Position numbers and translations under genes: made by a program
Part shown: positions 47,678 through 58,969 of the stretch, one piece after another
Layout: each line of letters opens with the position of its first letter
Numbering within the stretch: the first letter of the stretch is position 1
Assembly (NCBI RefSeq): GCF_000004825.1
Contig: NW_008805089.1
Coordinates: 62,001 to 126,000, forward strand
Direction of reading: 5' to 3'
From: Heterostelium album PN500
Taxonomy: Eukaryota > Evosea > Eumycetozoa > Acytosteliales > Acytosteliaceae
Length of the DNA stretch: 64,000 bases
Notes under the pieces: generated by a model
The model's database searches: none
What the model was told of the DNA's origin: nothing
Seen by the model: only the letters and a program-made list of their open reading frames with translations

Positions 47678-48812
47678 ATGAATAATATTTTTAGTAAATT
47701 ATTTGTTATAGTATTGTTAGTTGGTTATGTAAGTTGTCAACAACAACAACATGCAGCTAAAGATATAACGTTTTCAATGAGTCATCTCAGTGACAAGTCG
47801 AGCAGATGTAAAATATTGTTTAAACCAAGATTGCTACCGAACAACTATCAAGAGATCAACACAAATATAACAAAGCAAGCATTGTCTTCTGATTGTAAAC
47901 CATTATCATCTGATGACAAGAAGGTAATAATCAGTAGCAATATTAATAACAAATCAAATCATATCATATTAACAAATCTGACTAATCTTACCTACCTATC
48001 ATTCAAACAAACAGAAATATCAACAACAATCAGAGATATTTACAACAAAGATTGTATCTGATCTGCAAATTAAAGATAATCTACCTGTTGTTTGTTCATT
48101 ACCAAGAGTATGTTTTAGTTAATTGCAAGCAATAATACAAAAAAAAAAAAAAACTATTTTTATTTCGTTTATACTTATTCAAATCATATTCAATCAATCC
48201 TCATCAACAACAACAACAACAACAAACAACAACAGAGAATTTTAAATGATTCATCATTGAATTATGAAATATTAAAGTTAAATTTAGATCCAACTACATT
48301 GAATCTCATTGGATGCAGCTATCATTTGACAACACCACCAGTAGACTATGATAGTTCAAAGAATTCTATTTATGTTTCCGTAGATATTGCTTTTATAGCA
48401 CAAAAGTAAATATACAACAAAAAGAGAGAGACTACTAAAGCATAACTTACTCATAATCTAACTATTAAATTAATATTATTATAATCTTTAACAGACCAAT
48501 TATTGCACCACCACCAAAGGAAGGTGAAAAGCCAGCAGAAGAAGAGAATCAATCTTTCTTTAAAAAATATGTAAGATTCAATTCATTTATAAAGATTAAA
48601 TTCATTAATGAATAACTTTTATTGACAATTAAATCTAATCAATCGAAATGATCACATGATCATTATTATGAATATATATATAGTGGTATTATATCCTACC
48701 TTTAGCAATCATTACACTTTTGAATGTCTTTGTCCCACAAATGGGTGATGAGTCTGCTGGTCAAGCTGGTGGTGCACCAGCAGCCGGTGGAGCAAGAAGA
48801 CCCGCCAGATAA
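47678..48812 (+). CDS. emc10: EMC10, ER membrane protein complex subunit 10
   Basis: Five exons (47678-47923, 48015-48107, 48236-48405, 48495-48570, 48684-48812), all phases consistent, give 237 residues. A signal peptide (K-L-F-V-I-V-L-L-V-G-Y-V-S-C) is followed by a lumenal beta-rich domain with V-V-C-S-L-P-R and L-I-G-C-S-Y-H. Near the C-terminus comes the diagnostic F-F-K-K-Y-W-Y-Y-I-L-P-L, then a membrane span and a Gly/Ala/Arg tail (G-G-A-P-A-A-G-G-A-R-R), as in animal EMC10. The EMC inserts tail-anchored and multi-pass proteins into the ER membrane. Exon 1 reads through its donor into an open intron of ~135 bp, so a naive reading gives a false 127-residue protein. The acceptor at 48013-48014 restores the frame and conserved motif. 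Confidence 0.85.
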
Positions 48813-49146
48813 TATAATATAATATAATAAAGATATAAATATATATAAGTTTTAGTAGAAATTTATTTTATTCTTTGATTATAATCAAGTAACGTAGATA
48901 TATCCAACCAACCAACTAACTAAAAAAAAATTATAATTCTATTTATAAACACAGAAACATTACATTTGATATCAAATAAATTTGGAATATAAAAAAGCTT
49001 TAAATTGTCAATTGTTTTTGTTTGTGAAAGTACTTGATTGATCAATAATCAAATAATTATGTTTAATTAAAAAAAAAAAAAAAAAAGTAATAATATATTA
49101 TAATAAAGTAAAGTTTGGTTGTTTTGAATGATCTAATAATCTAATG
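48813..49146. other. Convergent spacer, no gene seen
   Basis: AT-rich sequence between the EMC10 (+) and RapGAP (-) 3' ends, with poly(A) signals on both strands (AATAAA near 48975) and a poly-A run at about 49069-49086. Confidence 0.5.
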
Positions 49147-52138
49147 TTAATTTTCAAAATAATCATTGATATAGGATTGTAAGAATTCTCTTCTTGTTCT
49201 AACAAACTTTTGAGAGAATACAGGTGAATTTAATACCCATCTTTCTCCATTGGTCACTGGTGATAATAAAACATATATTAGTTTCTAATTTGAATTTGTT
49301 TAATTAATTAATGGTAATAATAATAATATTTACATTTGGTTATTAAAAATTCTTTAAGTTCTTCAGATGAGAAACTATAGTGTTTGGGATATGATGGACC
49401 GAATGATGTGATTTCATCTTTGGAAGTGATCGAGAATTTATAAAAAGTGGTTTCCGGTGTTGACATATCTTCGTCAACCTGTACAACGGCAAATATATGA
49501 TTGAAATTCGATTTGAATATCGCCGGGTTGATTGGTGTGTTACCCTCCTTGAAAATCAAGATGACAATGTCGTTACCGAGATGTCGCTTACGATCGATCT
49601 GCTGGAGGTCGTCGGGCTTGTGTGGAATCATCGTGGCGACATGAAACATCACCTGATAGTTTCGCCAGAATCGATGGATCGAGTGTGTTCCGGTCATGTT
49701 ATCCTTGATATCGAGACCGCCCCTATAGAACTTCCAGTCTTTCAGCTCGATACGCTCACCTAGCAACTCGAGGAACTCGGTGTATCGCTTGCTGAACGGC
49801 TCTTGGTTGGCGTACATCTCGTTCTCTGTGGTCTGGCCGTCACGACAATAGAGTACACCGAATTTGAAGTTCTTTTGTGCGCTGTTCTTCGCTTCGAAAT
49901 CCAAGAGATCCATGAGAATGTTCTCCTCTTTGATCTCCTTGATTCGGTAGTTGGCAAACTGCTGGCGTGTCTTCTTGAGCAGCTTGATCATGTCCTTGGC
50001 GGACATGTCACGACTCTTGTTGAAATTGAAGCGCAGACGTTCGTCACCCTCTTGCGTTCTAATAATATACAGAAGTTCCATCTCGTTCTCCAGCACGCAA
50101 GTGCAGATCGATATGGCGATCGGTGTCTTATCGGCACCCTTGCTGACACCGAGGAAATTGATGTGGTTACGCTCGGCAAAGTCGTTGTGGTAAAACAACT
50201 CGTCGTTGGCTTCCTCGCGAATCAAGAATTGATTGATATCCAACAGTGCCTTCAGCTGAGCGCTTCCTGCGTCCGTCTTGAATCCACGCACCTGTTGGAG
50301 CAGATGACATCCGGCGTCGACAGCTGCCTGCTCATTGTACTTTTCCCATTCCTGTGAGGTGTCCAAGTCAGCGTTGAGATTGAGGTGTGGCGGAGTGAGA
50401 CAATTGGCAATGTTTGTCGAGGAGGTCGACGGTGATGAAGATGCTTGCAACTTGTAGTGACGATTGATTCTATCGATGGAGGGATGCAAAAATTGTTGTT
50501 GCATCTGCTGCTGGTCACTGAAAATCGATGGATCCGAGAAGGAACGTCCTGACTTTCCAGGCGGAGTCAAACTGTTACGCGACTTTTCCACTGGAGTACG
50601 TGAACCATTTGGCCAAGCATCCGGTGATTTAGAAACAAGATTCGGTGAGTTTCCAGTGGAGTTTCTCTTGTTGTTACTATTTCCATTGTTGTCGATGTTA
50701 TTTCCTGAGGATTGAAGTGACGGTGACGAAGTCGTTTGCTCACCGCTACCCGCTAGTTTCTCACGACGATGTTGTAGCAACTTCTTTTTATATTCCTGTG
50801 GGTTGGTATTCCTTGCATTCACCTGTTGACTTATCAAGTTTCTAAAGAGCGATACCTTTTCCTCGCCGGCACCGGCACCGCCATTGGCCAACTGCTGTTG
50901 CTGCTGGATCGACTTTGATTCGATGGCAGAGTTCACCATGTTCTTGGTGGAATCAATCATATCGCGTGGTGCACGAGACATCACTGGTTTCGGACTGCTC
51001 GGCTTCGACGACGACGAAGAGAACAGCTTTCTGCTGAGACCAGGATCGATCTCGTCGATACTCTTTATGTAGTGTTCACAATCGTGAATGGTGAAACAAT
51101 TCTTGGCGTCACGAATACTCAGCGCCACCACATAAAGATTCTGAACGTCCTGATTGCTCTCTACAAACTCACGAAGAATCGACAACTTTGAAATGATCTC
51201 CCATATCAACAAATCCATTTGGGATCGAAATTCTCTGAGTTTCGGGTACAGACTCAAACAAGATGGCAATGGTCTTGGAATATAACCCATACCTTTTGGA
51301 TATTCTTTTAATACCTGTAAAAAATAAATATGTTAATAGCTTGTTAATTAATTTGTTTGATATAAACAGACAGCTGTCTCAGCTTCGATCATCATACTTT
51401 TGAAAGTGCAATTAAAACTTGACAGGATGGACGTTTCTCATTGAGATCCTCTACACTGAAAATTGAGGTAATATCACTCTCGGCAGATTCGACACCAATC
51501 ATAACACAAGGTATGACTGAAGAGAGCAATAACTTGAGTTCGGCTCTTCTTTCCTCTTCTGACTTTACATTCGTTCCAAGCTGAGGTGAAGGTGGAGGTG
51601 TCACTGCCAAAGTCACAGCAATCGTCGGTGTTGAAGTTGGTGATGATGAAGAAGATAAACTTATATCTGGAGTAAAGATATTCTTGGCTTCTGTCATCAT
51701 GATATTTTTAATGGGACAGGAAGAATATGCTGCTGATGTTGGTGTTGATGTTAATAAGGCTGGTGATGAACTTGATGTTGAAGATGTTATTGATGATGAA
51801 GATGATGATTGGGGAAAATTGGAAGAAGAAGAAGAGGAAGAACAAGTTGAAGCTATGAGCTTTGGTGAAGATTGTTGTGAATTGTTATTGTTATTATTAT
51901 TACTAATACTATTATTACTTAAATTAATATTTGTAGTAGAGGGTTGCTGTTGCTGTTGTTGCTGTTGTTGCTGCTGTTGGTTATGATTATTATTTTGATC
52001 GTCCACAATTATACTACGTTTTCTAGCGGATTTCTTTACAAAGTAGACAGCTGGTTGACTGTTGTCCAAATTGCTGGTATCACTATTCTTCCGACTATGA
52101 TAACTAGTGGTTCTAACTACATGATAGATGGTTGACAT
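49147..52138 (-). CDS. Rap GTPase-activating protein (RapGAP domain)
   Basis: Three exons (52138-51398, 51314-49334, 49256-49147) give 943 residues. Exon 1 is Ser, Asn and Gln-rich (a run of ~13 Gln) but ends in a conserved-looking segment C-V-M-I-G-V-E-S. Exon 2 holds a helical region, a long Ser/Asn linker and the RapGAP domain (~600-930): F-L-G-V, K-F-G-V-L-Y-C-R-D-G-Q, D-W-K-F-Y-R-G-G-L-D and the catalytic asparagine thumb in R-K-R-H-L-G-N-D-I-V (Asn near 828). Exon 3 completes the domain with L-T-N-G-E-R-W and R-T-R-R-E-F-L. It should turn off Rap1, which controls adhesion and myosin during chemotaxis in Dictyostelium (established for related GAPs). A 4.7-kb non-coding region lies upstream. 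Confidence 0.92.
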
Positions 52139-53441
52139 TTTTTAATTGATTGATTGATTGGTTTATTTTGATGATTTCAAATAATTAGTATACAAATGTT
52201 GAATTTGGTAATTTTATTTCCAAATATGAAAATTGAATTTGGAAAAGATTTGATTTGATTTGATTGATGTGAAAATCACAACACAATGATGATGATGATG
52301 TTCAAGAATGAATAAATAAAATTAATAAATAAATAAATAATTTTGATAATTTTAATTAAAATTTAAAAAAATCAATGGATTGCTTTTGCTTGGCAACAGT
52401 GGAAGCTCTTTCCAAACTTGTCGCAAGGTAGGTAGGTGGATAAATTTGATAAATTTATGTTTTTCTATATAAGCACAAAAACAACAACAGTTGGATTAAT
52501 TTTGTATTGTTTTTTTTTTCAAAATGGTTGTGAAAAATTGTAGTGATACGATGGATGGTGAATGGGAAAGCTGGAAAAATGAAAAAAGGTAAAGTGAAGT
52601 GAAGTGATAAGTGTATTTATTTATATTGATTGGTTAAGTAATTTTTATGATTCGGGTGAAATAATAAAATTAATACACAATATAAATTTGAATTGTTTAT
52701 ATTGGATTAGCTTTGCTTATTGTATGTCGTGGTAATGACACAACAGGAATGAAAAATGAATACAAATAAATAAATAAATAATCAAATTTTGATTTTGAAA
52801 TAAATAATATTGATTTTAACAAACTATTATTATTATTATTATATGATTTGTTATTTTGTTTATTTTGTATTTGATTTTCAAATTTAAGATATATGATTAT
52901 ATCTGTATAATATATGTGAATTTGATTTTTTTTTTTTTTTTTTTTATTTTAATTTAAATATACACATATACAAACAAACTTTGAAGTGGTGATTTTTTTT
53001 TTTTTAATTTGATTTGATGTTGAAGTAAGGTAATTGTTGTTTGTTGTTGTTCTTATGTGACTTTCTTTGTCAAAATTGTTAAGTTGGAAATGAATGATTG
53101 AATCGATGTTTTTATACACAAACACTGAAAGGTGTTGCAATAACAATAATTTATAAACAAAACAAAACAAATTGAATCAAGTGTCTTTTCTGGAAAACGC
53201 TGAAGCATAGCCAGATGAATCGATTGCCAATATCAGCATCTTTGATTAAAAATTAAAAAAAATGATTAACAATAATAATGATTTCATTCTTTAGTAAACT
53301 TTAACTTAACCACTAACACCAACAACCACCAGAAACCAGCACACAGTAAATTAAATATAGGATAAAAGACTACCACTATTACTTGATTTCTCAAATATAA
53401 ACAATCCAATCCATCATATTATATGGTCCTATAATAGCTAT

Positions 53442-53484
53442 AACCACACACCACACATTTATAAAAAATACCAAACCACACACA
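53442..53484. promoter_or_regulatory. CA-rich boxes, possible GBF-type sites
   Basis: Two blocks, ACCACACACCACACA and CCACACACAG, lie ~1.3 kb upstream of the RapGAP start. They resemble the GT/CA-rich G-boxes bound by dictyostelid GBF; function is inferred. Confidence 0.25.
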
Positions 53485-53670
53485 GTACAAAACACATGAT
53501 TTTTGAAACACGCACGATGTGCAAGTAAAAATAAAATCAAAGCTGAAAGTTAAAGTTAAATGCAAATATGAAGTAAAAGTAATATTATTTAAAAATTATC
53601 TTTTCAGATAATGATTCAAAATCAAAAAAGTAAGGTCACAACACAGGTGTGTGCGATTAACATCGACTAT

Positions 53671-53684
53671 TATTCGCGCGAATA
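53671..53684. promoter_or_regulatory. CG-rich 14-bp perfect palindrome
   Basis: TATTCGCGCGAATA is a perfect palindrome with a CGCGCG core in a region of extreme AT content. It is a good candidate binding site for a dimeric factor; none is assigned. Confidence 0.35.
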
Positions 53685-54801
53685 CTGAGTTATTGTAGTA
53701 GAGGAACTGAAATTAAATTATGATAACCCATCACACGCTTTTTCAAATGATTAATTTATGTATATGTTATGTAGTGTATAGGTAGTGTGTTGTGTGTGTT
53801 GATGGTTTTGTGTGAAAATAAAAGTTAAAAAAATGAATACTAATAAAAGTGCACTCATCACTATAATGATTTTCAACTAATAGCAAGTTGATTGGTAAAG
53901 TTTGATTGTGAAATTATTTTGCTGATTTTGAATGTTATGAACACTCTGAACTGAACTTTACATTGTAACTGTTATCTTGTTATAAAACTATTATTTCTTT
54001 ATTGCAATACCTAACTGAAATCTGATCTGTGTGTTGTTGTTATAGAAGTTAGGTTGATAAATATATCTAAATATTTCCTAATTTGAATTTTATAATATTA
54101 TTGATGTATGTATCACAACATGATTGTGATATAGACTATAAATACATATATATATAATAAATTTGTATGTATGTATGTTTCTATAAATTAAAACAAGTTG
54201 ATTTGTTTTGTTTTTGATTGGACTGGATTGAAATTGATTGTGAATTGAATTCCAATTGGACAACATTTGGTTTGGGTGATCTCGATCAGTTTTAGTGTGA
54301 TCACTTCTAAATACCGTTTTGCATGATGTTATTGGGGTGTAATATGTGAAATAATATGTTGTGGAGAGTTGTGGATGGATAAAACAAAAACACACAAAAC
54401 AACAACAACAATAATTAAATTATTGAATCCAATCCAATGTTATAATCCATTTTAATCCACTGAAATCCATCAGTCAGTCCAATTGGAAAATATTCACTTT
54501 TAACTACCGGTTGATATTCAAATGGGTATTGTGTTAATGGTGAAAATGTATAAAGATATTAAGATTAAGAGTTACTTTGTGTGTGTGAATGATTAGTAGT
54601 GCTTGTTGTTTGGATAGAAGTAACTGTTTGGTTGGAATATGGCTAATTATTATTGTTTTCCATTTTTGTTGATAGTAACCGTTGGAGTGATGCAACCAAA
54701 CAACAACAACAACATTAACGGCTTACTATTATTAATCCCAAATAAAAAGATATATGAAGCTTGAATCTAAATTAATTACTACTAAAACTGAATTGAAGTA
54801 T

Positions 54802-55206
54802 TTGTGTGTGTGTGTTTGTTGCGATGTGATTTGAATTATATAATTTTGAATTAATGCTAACCTATAAATTTAATATTAAAATAAGATATCTTATTAGTTA
54901 TACTGATCTTTGGCCAACTTATATCAATTGAAAATAAAAGTATGTTTTTATTATTATAATTAAAACAAATGGTTGTAAAGTGAATGTCGGTGAAATTTAA
55001 GATGGAAATAAATAGTAAGTTTCAATGCTAAGATTAGCATTAATAATGATGCTATGATGTTTGATTGATTGTGATTGCTATTACTATCAAGTTTCTATAT
55101 AATTAAATCTTCAACACATATAACATTGATCGTTGACCATGTCGTAGTGTGCTCTTAAAATGACAAGTCAATGAAATGTGAATGATGAACTGTGCGTGTG
55201 TGTGTA
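54802..55206. promoter_or_regulatory. GT-rich boxes
   Basis: TTGTGTGTGTGTGTTTG (54802-54818) and TGTGCGTGTGTGTGTA (55191-55206) are strict alternating GT blocks. They could be G-box-like sites or simple repeats. Confidence 0.25.
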
Positions 55207-56135
55207 AACATTGTATGTATGTTTGTTGTCAAGTGTTTTTTTAACAATATTAATATAAATGATTTCTTGTTTGATCGATTGTCGATTGATTGTAATTAAT
55301 TAATTAATATATATTTCAAATTCAAACATCTAATTTTAACCATTTTTATTATTTTTGTTTTGTTTATGAAAGCCCTCATAGTATAATATTAATTGAGATT
55401 GTTTGATCGTTGATTGATTGAAGTTTCTATTTTTGTACTTTGATGTCAAGTTTTATTTAAAGACGATTTGCAACAAACTAAATATACTATGATACACTTT
55501 GACTCCACTCTTGTTTGTTTGGCGCCAATTTCTTACCTTCTTATAATAAAATAAATCACTACTATTCCTATTCCTAATAAAACTTGATTATCTATCTAAA
55601 TATTATTGACTATCTTTCTTCGGAATTAGGAAGCTGCTACTCTTTCTTTGACATGAAAATGTGTGTTTTAAAATAATATAATACAAAAATTAATAAAAAA
55701 ATTAATCATATACACTGTGTATCAATCAATCTAAAAACTATGTTATCTGAAATTAAATATAATGATTGACTAACTTTAGTGATATGATATGATTTGATAA
55801 ATAAATAAATAATAAATAATAAATAATAAATAAATAAAGTATATTTATCTCTTTGTTTTTGTTTTGTTTAATGAAAAAAAGTCGGATAAAGAGAAAAGTA
55901 TATTTTCTTGGTTAATAGTTGATAAATTAATAAAATAAAATGTTGATTGTGTTTTTGGTTATTTTTTTTTGTTTTATTTTGGAACAAGATTTCACTAGAT
56001 TTGAATAAAAAAACAAAGTTTTGATTTATTTTTGTCAGTTATAATCGTCTGTTTATCTCAGACCCACCAAAAAAACAAAAACAAAAAATGATTAAAAACC
56101 TATGAAATTCTAAAAACAAAAAAAAACCCCAAAAT

Positions 56136-56384
56136 TTGTGCCACAACCCAATTAATTACTCAAAAATTATCCTTGCACAATTCTTCTTTAAACTTGGTAT
56201 CTTCGATTTGAATTATCTCGATCAACTTTGGGTGGAAAGTGACCTTATTTGTGTCATTTCTCATGAATATAATGAAATATTAATTATTTTTCGTAAAAGT
56301 TTTAAATTATTGACCATCCTTACAACCACACCAAGTTCTGAACAATTTTGTTTTGGTATTCTTCAATTACCTTTTCAAAGATAA
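56136..56384 (+). pseudogene. Possible exon remnant or gene fragment
   Basis: An open frame of ~82 codons has a protein-like composition (K-L-G-I-F-D-L-N-Y-L-D-Q-L-W-V, L-I-C-V-I-S-H-E-Y-N-E-I-L) and is less AT-biased than its flanks. No ATG start is in frame and no clear upstream exon was found. It may be the remnant of a decayed host gene or the last exon of an unseen short gene. No family was identified. Confidence 0.25.
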
Positions 56385-56850
56385 AATACCTAGGATTTGA
56401 AATGTAATATAATTCTATAGAATTTTTAATAAATAGATTATCTGTAACCAATGAATGAATCAATTCATTAAGGATATAAATTATCATTTATTCAAATGAG
56501 GTCAAACAAAGGTCCACCCAGGTAAATCTATTTCAATTTTTTTTTGTTTTTTGTTTTTTGTTTTTTTACCGTTGCAAAAATTTAAATTAAATTAAAATTA
56601 TTGCAAAGTATGTATGTTTCAAAGAACCAGTGATTAACATCATTTTTTTTTTGAATTCATAGCATAAACACCTTTACAAAACAAACAAAAAGACGATTTT
56701 TTTAAAACATTTTTGTAATATATTTTTTTTGTACATAATAATAATAAGAAAACAAACACACAAAAAACAAACATAGAAATAAATGAAATAATATTGTAAA
56801 AAAAAAAAAATAGAAAAAAAAAAAGAGAAAACATCAACAGCAACAAAAAA

Positions 56851-57924
56851 ATGAAATATTTAGATTCTACAAATCTAATTGCTTTGAGTACATATCTAGA
56901 TAGGTTGGATATTGGTGATGGCATACTGAACGGTATTTTAGAGTCATATTCATGCAAGGTTGCAGGCTCCGATAAGAAGCTGTTCAAGTCGCTCGACAAG
57001 GAGCTAGAGGTGCAATACAGCAGTAGCTTAGAGCCGACGTCGACGTCGACGCTTGGCAGTTCACTGCTACAGGGCAGTTCATTCAATGAACTACACAACA
57101 GTCATCACTATGGCGGTGGTATGTCTACGACGCTGTCGTCCAGTCCGTTCGGACCGCTGACATCGAGTGCCGGTCGCAAAACCATGATACATCTGATATC
57201 GACGTTGAATGCGTGCTTCGTCGACTACGACTTCTCCAGTTCGAAGCCCGACCAATTCCGAAAGGAGAGTAACCTTTCACTCGTAATGAACAGCGTAAAC
57301 ACATCGCTGCAATCGATCATCAATAACTACAAGACAGAGATGCAAGAACGTTTGTGGACATCGATAGACCAAGAGATTGTACTATCGAAAACTGAAATCT
57401 ATTCGTATATACCAGAGTCACCCGATCCTTTCACTGAAGAAGGTGTTATGTAAGTACAACATAATATTGTTATGTAATTAATTACAAAAGTAAAAGTTCA
57501 TCCATGGATATATAATATTAACAACAACAATAACAATAACATTTAGTTGGAGTTTTAATTACTTTTTTTATAATAAGAGTCTGAAAAGGATCATATTCTT
57601 TTGTTGTAGATTATTAAAGTAAGTGTTCGTTAATAGTTAGTAGTTAAAAGTAGTCAATAGTTACAATCATTATAATCATCTTTATTTACTAACTGTTTAT
57701 ATTCATTTAAAATATATACAAATTACTATAGTAAGGCATTGGAGATGGCAAATAGTAGAGATCAAATTAGTATGAGTAGAGATTCGGATTCAGATGATGA
57801 GTAAGTATAGCTATGCTTTTATAATAGGATATCAAATGTATACAATGATTATTTATACAATTTTAGGTATGAATATAATGAATATGATGATGCAATAGGT
57901 GACAATATGGAGATGGATATGTAA
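56851..57924 (+). CDS. maf1: MAF1, repressor of RNA polymerase III
   Basis: Four exons (56851-57449, 57547-57618, 57732-57800, 57867-57924), all junctions phase 2, give 265 residues. The family's A box is at the start ([24 protein letters not shown]). After a Ser/Thr/Gly linker come [26 protein letters not shown] and I-Y-S-Y. Exon 2 carries [18 protein letters not shown], the most conserved MAF1 block. The tail is acidic (S-D-S-D-D-E-Y-E-Y). MAF1 binds Pol III under starvation or low TORC1 activity and blocks tRNA and 5S synthesis (established). A tracts just before the ATG are usual for dictyostelid leaders. Confidence 0.94.
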
Positions 57925-58969
57925 CAGTCTTTCTACACAATTTAATCTTATCAAACAACATCATCCAACATCATCTGATAAGAAGAATTCAATAATAATT
58001 GTAAATAGATGTATATTACATAAGCAAAACAAACAAAACATAACAATTATCAATAAATAATCAATCGAAGAAAAAAATAAAATAAAAATAGTAATAAAAG
58101 TCTAGTGTAAATCATATGAAAGAGAGAGTGAACATCAAAAGTTGATGACTCGACAATAGCAATAACAACACTGCACAATTCAAGACTACAAAAAAAAAAA
58201 AGAAAGAAAGCTAGCTAGATGATTTTTTACAAAAATAAACTAGTTTTTTTTTTTTATATTTAAGTAATAATAATAATAATTTGTAAATACCGATCATTGA
58301 AATGCAAAGATAAATTATACATTCCGAAATTTCATGCAAGCGAAATTTCCTTTCATCCTCTCATTATAAAAATAGAAAATACATAAATAAAAAAATCACA
58401 AAAAAAATAAACTAAAAAAAAACAAACGATTTTGTACCTTAAAAAGTAAATGATGATCATCAAAAACCACACACCCACACTTCCCATCTCCAAATGAAAC
58501 ACAAAAAATCATTAAAATCAAATTATCATGATTCATTTGAACCCTTCCTACGCAATAAACAAAAAGGAAAGATGGTCCTTCAGCCGCAACGGTAAAATGA
58601 ACATTCAATGTTTTTAATGTTTAATTACATTGCGACTCACCCATTAATTCTAGAATTTAGTAATTAAATTAAGCAATAATCAATAATAATAAAGTGTTAA
58701 ATGCATTTGGGAATTAGATGAAAAAAATGAAACTTTAAAGGGGTACCCACCACTCACTATGAGTGAGCCTCTACCTCCTCCTACCTACTCTCTTTTAAAT
58801 AGGAAAGAGTGAGGATTTGTTAAATATGAATATGAATGAAATTACAAAAAATTTAGTTTTAAACAATAATAATAAACATAATCATATTGAATATAATATA
58901 ATATAAAATTGTTATTTTTATATAGATAGATAAATATTTATTAAAAAAGATAAAATCACACAACAAAAG
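57925..58969. other. 1-kb intergenic region with promoter palindromes
   Basis: MAF1 3' region, then the F-box gene promoter. The palindrome GGGTACCC (58741-58748) and hairpin CTCACT-ATG-AGTGAG (58753-58767) lie ~200 bp before the next ATG. A pyrimidine-rich patch follows at 58769-58795. No gene seen. Confidence 0.5.
58741..58767. promoter_or_regulatory. Adjacent palindromes upstream of F-box gene
   Basis: GGGTACCC and the 6-bp stem CTCACT/AGTGAG lie back to back in a GC-richer patch ~200 bp upstream of the ATG at 58970, a typical distance for regulatory sites in dictyostelids. Function is inferred. Confidence 0.3.

Larger units (their letters stand above)
52139..56850. other. 4.7-kb divergent gene desert
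   Basis: Lies between the divergent RapGAP (-) and MAF1 (+) genes. No complete gene is seen. It contains CA-rich boxes (53442-53484), a CG-rich palindrome (53671-53684), GT-rich boxes (54802-54818, 55191-55206), TAAA/AATAA runs (55798-55835), and one gene-like open frame (56136-56384, listed separately). The RapGAP side is probably a large developmental promoter (inference). Confidence 0.55.

Noticed and set aside
54090-54395. 101-codon minus-strand frame in the second desert
   Set aside because: Tyr/Ile/His-rich product typical of random AT-rich sequence, with no exon partners.
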